Of a DNA stretch of 64,000 nucleotides, positions 59,651 to 64,000 are shown in pieces. Within the stretch, counting starts at the first letter, position 1; each line of letters opens with the position of its first letter. A model generated the notes under the pieces. The model had not been told where the DNA came from and searched no databases. It worked only from the letters and a program-made list of their open reading frames with translations. Made by a program: the position numbers and the translations under genes. The stretch spans positions 105,205-169,204 of the forward strand of contig NW_013654102.1 of NCBI RefSeq assembly GCF_000499385.1, written 5' to 3'. This stretch comes from Eimeria necatrix (lineage: Eukaryota > Apicomplexa > Conoidasida > Eucoccidiorida > Eimeriidae).

Positions 59651-62600
59651 TTAGAGACCGAACATTGGGAAGCTCTCACGTACGAAGTCTTTGAAGTTTT
59701 CCTTTGTAAGGGGCACAAAGGCATCTCCATTTGAGTCGGCGTAAAAGAGAAGCCAGGAGCGGTGACATCCCCTGTCTTTGCATGAGGACCCTTTTTTCCC
59801 GCTCTCCTCACTGTCTAAGAGGCCGCACAGGTCTTCCAAACTCTTTCGGTGACAGCCGTTGCCAGAACAGTCCCCGCAACAACCATTGTTGCACCCACCG
59901 TCTTTGTTGCCTGCCTTGCACGGCTTGCACGTACACATTTTGCTTTTGAGGTCCCGGTCGCCACTCTGGCAGATGGAAAAACAAAGCTTCAAGACATTTG
60001 GACGAATGGATAACTGGATGCCGCGGTCAATGCTGGTTCGGAGCCTTCGCAGAAAAGCGCGTAGAGTGATCATGGCTGCGTCGTTACCAGCTTGATTTCC
60101 GTCTTCCCTCTTCCAACCGCTCGCCTCCTCCTCATTACCAATGACAATAAGGCTATTCTCTATGCTAGGGGGGCAGCAGGTATAAGTCCGATTGTCACCA
60201 AGTTCACCCTCTTCTGTGGAATCATTTGCTCCCAGCTTGACGTGAATGCAAGCAAGAAGGCACTGAAAGCAACACGCATTTAGTCCATACGAGGAACATG
60301 TGTGCACCTGATGATGCCTAACTAGAAGCAAAATGTTTATCTCATTTCAGATTGTGGATTGGCCCAATAGCCTACCTTGACCCTGCGGTTTTGTTCTCCG
60401 GCTTCTAGGAGCTCGAAAATAGTCTTCGGCCATCCGCCCTGCAGAGTTTTGATATTTTCTTGGGCTAAGTTGTGATTTGTCTGTTCCCGTTCCTTGTTTG
60501 AAAAGACGGGAAGGCCCTGCACACGTGCGCCGAAAACCCCCGGTAGGCGTCCAAGAAGCTTCCCCAGATCTAGCAGCGGCGCCGCCATACCATCCACAAG
60601 AAAGCTAGTCCCTGTGGAGACATAAGAAAAGCAGACACCTCAAATGATACAACCTGAGCCGTAAGGCCAAACAAAGCCATGCACCGCTTGCAAGCCGTGT
60701 CAGAACCGGTGGCGACACAGGAACATTACAGCCTCTGGATGGTCAAATGAAGGGTGCACTGCCCACCAACGCGTTTGGAGAGGTAGAGAAAACCTGCTGC
60801 ATCTCTCTCTACAATGTCCCCAGATCGACACCAAATATCGTTTGACTTCAGCAAGTCTTTATACAGGTATTGTTCAGTTTTCCCTTCTCCTGTGAAGAGG
60901 CATATGCCGTGCTCTGGGTTCACTTGCGATACCAGTTCACCTGAATGCCGCAAAATCATGGTACTCGCAAGTACTAGAAGACGCGACGCCGGCTCACCTG
61001 CAGAAACAGCAGGTTGCAGCGACAAAACAGCGGTCCACATGTGAACGTACCTCTCTGCACGAGCGTCCTCTCGTCCCTGGGGGCTGCCATCCCCATCTTC
61101 GTAACCGGGTCTCTGAAGATTTCCTCCCTTTCTTCATCAAATTTTACGATACGTTCAAGCTCTCTAGAATTCCAGGAGTTGTCGGGGACGAAGCCGAAGG
61201 CCCCCGGTATGCTCCAAGCATTGAAGAGGATCTGAGGCGTCTGGAGGTTCCTTGGAGAATAGAATTCCAGAATGCGAGGGATGTTGAAGACGCTTTTGAC
61301 CACAGGCCACAATTCCCCAGGCAAGCCCGTACCTATGCTGGCCCGCAGTTGCGGATGACCCACCCAGGAACCCAAACGCTGTGTCTCGTCTCCCGCATTG
61401 AAGCGTTCGTGGGCTTTGAGGAGCCTTGACCACAGCATGCCTGTGTGGAAGATGATGGTGGCGTCTAGAGCCTTCACATCAGGCCATAGAGAGAGGAGAC
61501 TGCATCGAGAACGCAGCAGCAGAGCTCCCCTGCAAGAAATTGCTGCAGCCAATGCGTGGAGCCCCACCTCGTGACATAACTGAACCCCCAACAAGAGGCG
61601 GTCCGACTCTGTCAGATCCACGGCATGCACCCAGCACAAACCAGCGGACAGAAAACGGCTGTTCGATACCCATGTAGCTCGTAAGTGCCCCTCCAAATCT
61701 GCGGTATACAGGCAGCAGCACGGCAGGGCCATATCGGGGCATTCGCGTTCATGCATGTGGTCACGCTTCTGCTCATCAGCCTTGGAACGTGCTGACAGGT
61801 GGTGGAGACGTTGTTTTAAAAGCAGTGGAAATCCAGAGGGCTTGCATTTGTGCTCCTTATCATGTTGTTGTTCAACGTGCTGCTTGTGGTAAGCCACTTC
61901 ATCCTCAGTGAGGAATTCTTTGACAATGCTGTGCACTTGAGGGAGGAGCTTGTGCTCTCCCGCATCCTCTTTTGCATCTTTAAGTCCACATATGAAAACC
62001 GAGCAAGGATAGGAGCCAGGCTGTCCCTCATCATCATGTAGGACCGCAGAAACTGCCGCATCAATTTCCTCAGTGGAGGGCTTCAGCCAAGCAGTCCTCA
62101 TGGAGCTAAGAGTAAGGTCATCGCATATAAGCATATCTGCCTCTGATTCTTGGAGAGCTCTCCGCAGTAGGCTCCCGCGGAGCTGAGGATGCAGTAAAGC
62201 CACTGTGATTCCCGCTTTCAGTAGACCCAAAAATACAACTACGAATTCTGGACTGTTGTGCATCATCAGGGCAGCTACTGGGGTGCTGCGTTTACAGTCA
62301 GCAGATGCGTGACTACAATTGCTGCTCTTACACGAGCCACATGGTGTGCCGTTACTTTTCTCTCGTCTGGCCGCCCAGGCCGCAACGCTGTTACTTGCAT
62401 GGTCTGCGTGACGATAGGTCAAGACCCTCGTGCAACACTCTGCACAGAGTTCCCCACCCTCATATTGTCCTTCGTCAGCAGCGGCTCCATACACCAGGAA
62501 AACGCGGTCTTCAGCTTTCTCGGCCATTTTTTCGAAGAAGCGCGCTACGGTTGTGTTGCGCTCGCGCTCAAGGACCCTGAGTTCATCGTGCCTCGCAGTG

Positions 62601-62710
62601 AGCTGCGCGGACCAATCCTTTTCAATTTCTTCCAACGACTTACCTGTCTCGCTCTTAATGCGAGACTGAAGCCACTGAGAGACTTCCTCTGTGACGTGCT
62701 TGTCCGTCAT
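59651..62710 (-). CDS. FATP-like acyl-CoA synthetase relative with lost catalytic motifs
   Basis: Four exons: 62710-61051, 60997-60767, 60611-60376 and 60262-59651, giving 912 aa, with clean GT-AG introns of 53, 155 and 113 nt. Family blocks are clear: PVAALMMHNSPEFVVVFLGL and LRGSLLRRALQESEADMLIC (about 145-195), QRGEP at the first junction, SGDIVERDAAGFLYLSKRVG, and a C-terminal LLFYADSNGDAFVPL. These fit the fatty-acid transport protein / very-long-chain acyl-CoA synthetase group, which activates fatty acids with ATP and CoA. The catalytic parts are broken: the YTSGTTG-K phosphate loop reads YTADLEGHLRA (about 335-345), E-F-Y-G-A-T-E reads EFYSPRN (482-488), and the WKGEN hinge reads LVDGM. 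A Cys-rich insert (11 Cys within 819-875) precedes the C-terminus. The long intact frame argues for a retained pseudoenzyme over a dead gene. An upstream exon is possible. Confidence 0.78.
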
Positions 62711-64000
62711 TTTCTTGTTCTGTTCGAAAATTGCAACAAACTGCACAGAAAGACGCAGTTCAAGGAAAAGAGTTCAGTTGACTATTCGGAGAAGGATCAG
62801 CGTTAGGATGTAGTTCCGCCCTCAAGCGAAAAAACCAGAATACAATCGAAGCAAGAACAGCATTGGGCCAGTGCGTCAGTGCGGCTAACACACAATGGGT
62901 ACGATAAAGAGCAAAAACACTTAGCCTAATGGTCCCAAATCGGACAAAAGTGGTGAGGAAGTGATTGTGAAGCAAGTATCAGTGGAATTCGATTAGCTCA
63001 CAGGTTCACAAGGAGAGGCCTTGAGCCACTGGGTCACCCCGACGGGATAGGTTTGCAAAGATGATAACCCTCAAAAACGGCGCGCACAACTACGTACAAT
63101 ATCTGATTTCTCTAAATTCATGTGTTCCGATCTGTCATTTCCAGTGTGCTTCTGTGACAGGAGGAATCCACACACACAAAGCAGGGCTTTGTGGTACCGG
63201 CGCGTGTTGGCGGCTCGAATACGTGCCTTGATGGTACCATTCACCAACCAGTTTATGCAGAGAGTGAGTGGCTCAGCCCCTTGTATTATTTATGCTTATT
63301 TTGCTAATTTTCACTTAACTGTTTTTGGAGCATAGAGGAGAGCTGCAGTTGGTAACTTGCCGAGGATTTGCGGAGGTCACCGCAACAAGCCTGCTTTGGC
63401 TGTTGTTGCCATCTTCCTGTGTGCATGAGAGTTACGTTCATTGTTAACCTATTGTCTATATTATCATTGACTCCCCCCATAGTCAGAAAATTTGTATTCA
63501 TGTTTAACATCACTACGAGAAGCAGCTTGGCCAGGCGGTGTGGGAGTATCAGCTGAAGTGTAGGTGTTTGCCTTGATTGAGAAGAATAAGTGACCTAACA
63601 ACGGTTTCCTGCCACGAACCTCCTCGAATCATGGGATGCAAACATAAATGTACAAATAAGCGAGAAGACACTTGAGCTTTAATTACAGACCTTTTGTAGT
63701 GCCGGGCACTACAATTGACCTTCGTCACTACCCCCGAGTCTTACTAATGCGAAAAGCATGGATAATATCGAATATCTTAGGCCATAAGGCACCGTAGGCT
63801 AGTGGAAATTCATAAGAGCGAACAAAGAGCTCGCACCGGGTGCGAGGCTGACCACGAGGTTGGTGCCGCGACGCGACTCGGGCACTGACTCACAGCGAAG
63901 GTCAGCTTTCAGTTCTATTATTTTGGGTTTACACACCTCATGATAATATGAACTCAATTGTACGAGGTAAATAAGGTATTCCATAGTTGTCAACTAAAGT
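62711..64000. other. Upstream of the FATP-like gene; no supported gene
   Basis: The first few hundred bases should carry this gene's 5' UTR and promoter. A GTG-started extension of the frame to 62746 exists, but the ATG at 62710 is preferred. The rest has short frames only. Confidence 0.45.

Noticed and set aside
62258..62806. 182-codon plus ORF
   Set aside because: Antisense shadow of the first exon of the FATP-like gene.
1..64000. CRISPR arrays, prokaryotic operons, plastid or mitochondrial inserts
   Set aside because: No spaced identical repeats, no ribosome-binding-site-led gene runs and no organelle-type genes were seen.

Overview
The window looks like nuclear DNA of an eimeriid coccidian (Apicomplexa; Eimeria- or Cyclospora-like). 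The reasons are a coccidian-type histone H2A.Z with a Gly/Lys/Val-repeat tail, small GT-AG introns of about 50-560 nt in nearly every gene, and CAG/GCA triplet arrays that run through coding and non-coding sequence on the right. There are no bacterial operons, no CRISPR array, and no rRNA or tRNA that I could recognise.

Layout. From 1 to about 25 kb the sequence is gene-poor, with only weak single exons or exon clusters (5.5, 14.5, 16.7 and 22.3-25.1 kb). At 25.5-27.2 kb lies a decayed LTR-retrotransposon body with gag pieces, a broken zinc knuckle and a damaged aspartic protease. From 28.9 to 50.5 kb are scattered genes: a spliced candidate at 28.9 kb, a SUN-domain nuclear-envelope protein (31.1-33.1 kb, minus), a small spliced gene (35.7-36.0 kb, plus), an unknown 215-aa protein (37.6-38.3 kb, minus), a candidate terminal exon at 40.3 kb, histone H2A.Z (42.6-43.7 kb, plus) and a cluster of minus-strand exons (48.5-50.5 kb). 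Several short, diverged tandem repeats lie in this part.

From about 51.3 kb the texture changes to CAG-rich and gene-dense. It holds a Lys/Ala-rich histone H1-like protein (plus), an ATP-Mg/Pi-type (SCaMC-like) mitochondrial carrier in four exons (minus), a REI1/ZNF622-type 60S-biogenesis zinc-finger protein in seven exons (plus, divergent from the carrier), and a four-exon FATP-like acyl-CoA synthetase relative (minus, convergent with REI1) whose catalytic motifs are largely lost.

The genes do not form one pathway. They cover chromatin (H2A.Z, H1-like), nuclear envelope (SUN), ribosome maturation (REI1), mitochondrial nucleotide transport (carrier) and lipid activation or scaffolding (FATP-like). 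Exon-intron models were built by eye from reading frame, splice consensus and family alignment from memory; those marked low confidence rest on frame and splice signals alone. I did not find a convincing new multi-gene system. The best leads are the FATP-like pseudoenzyme, the divergent SUN protein and the retroelement relic.
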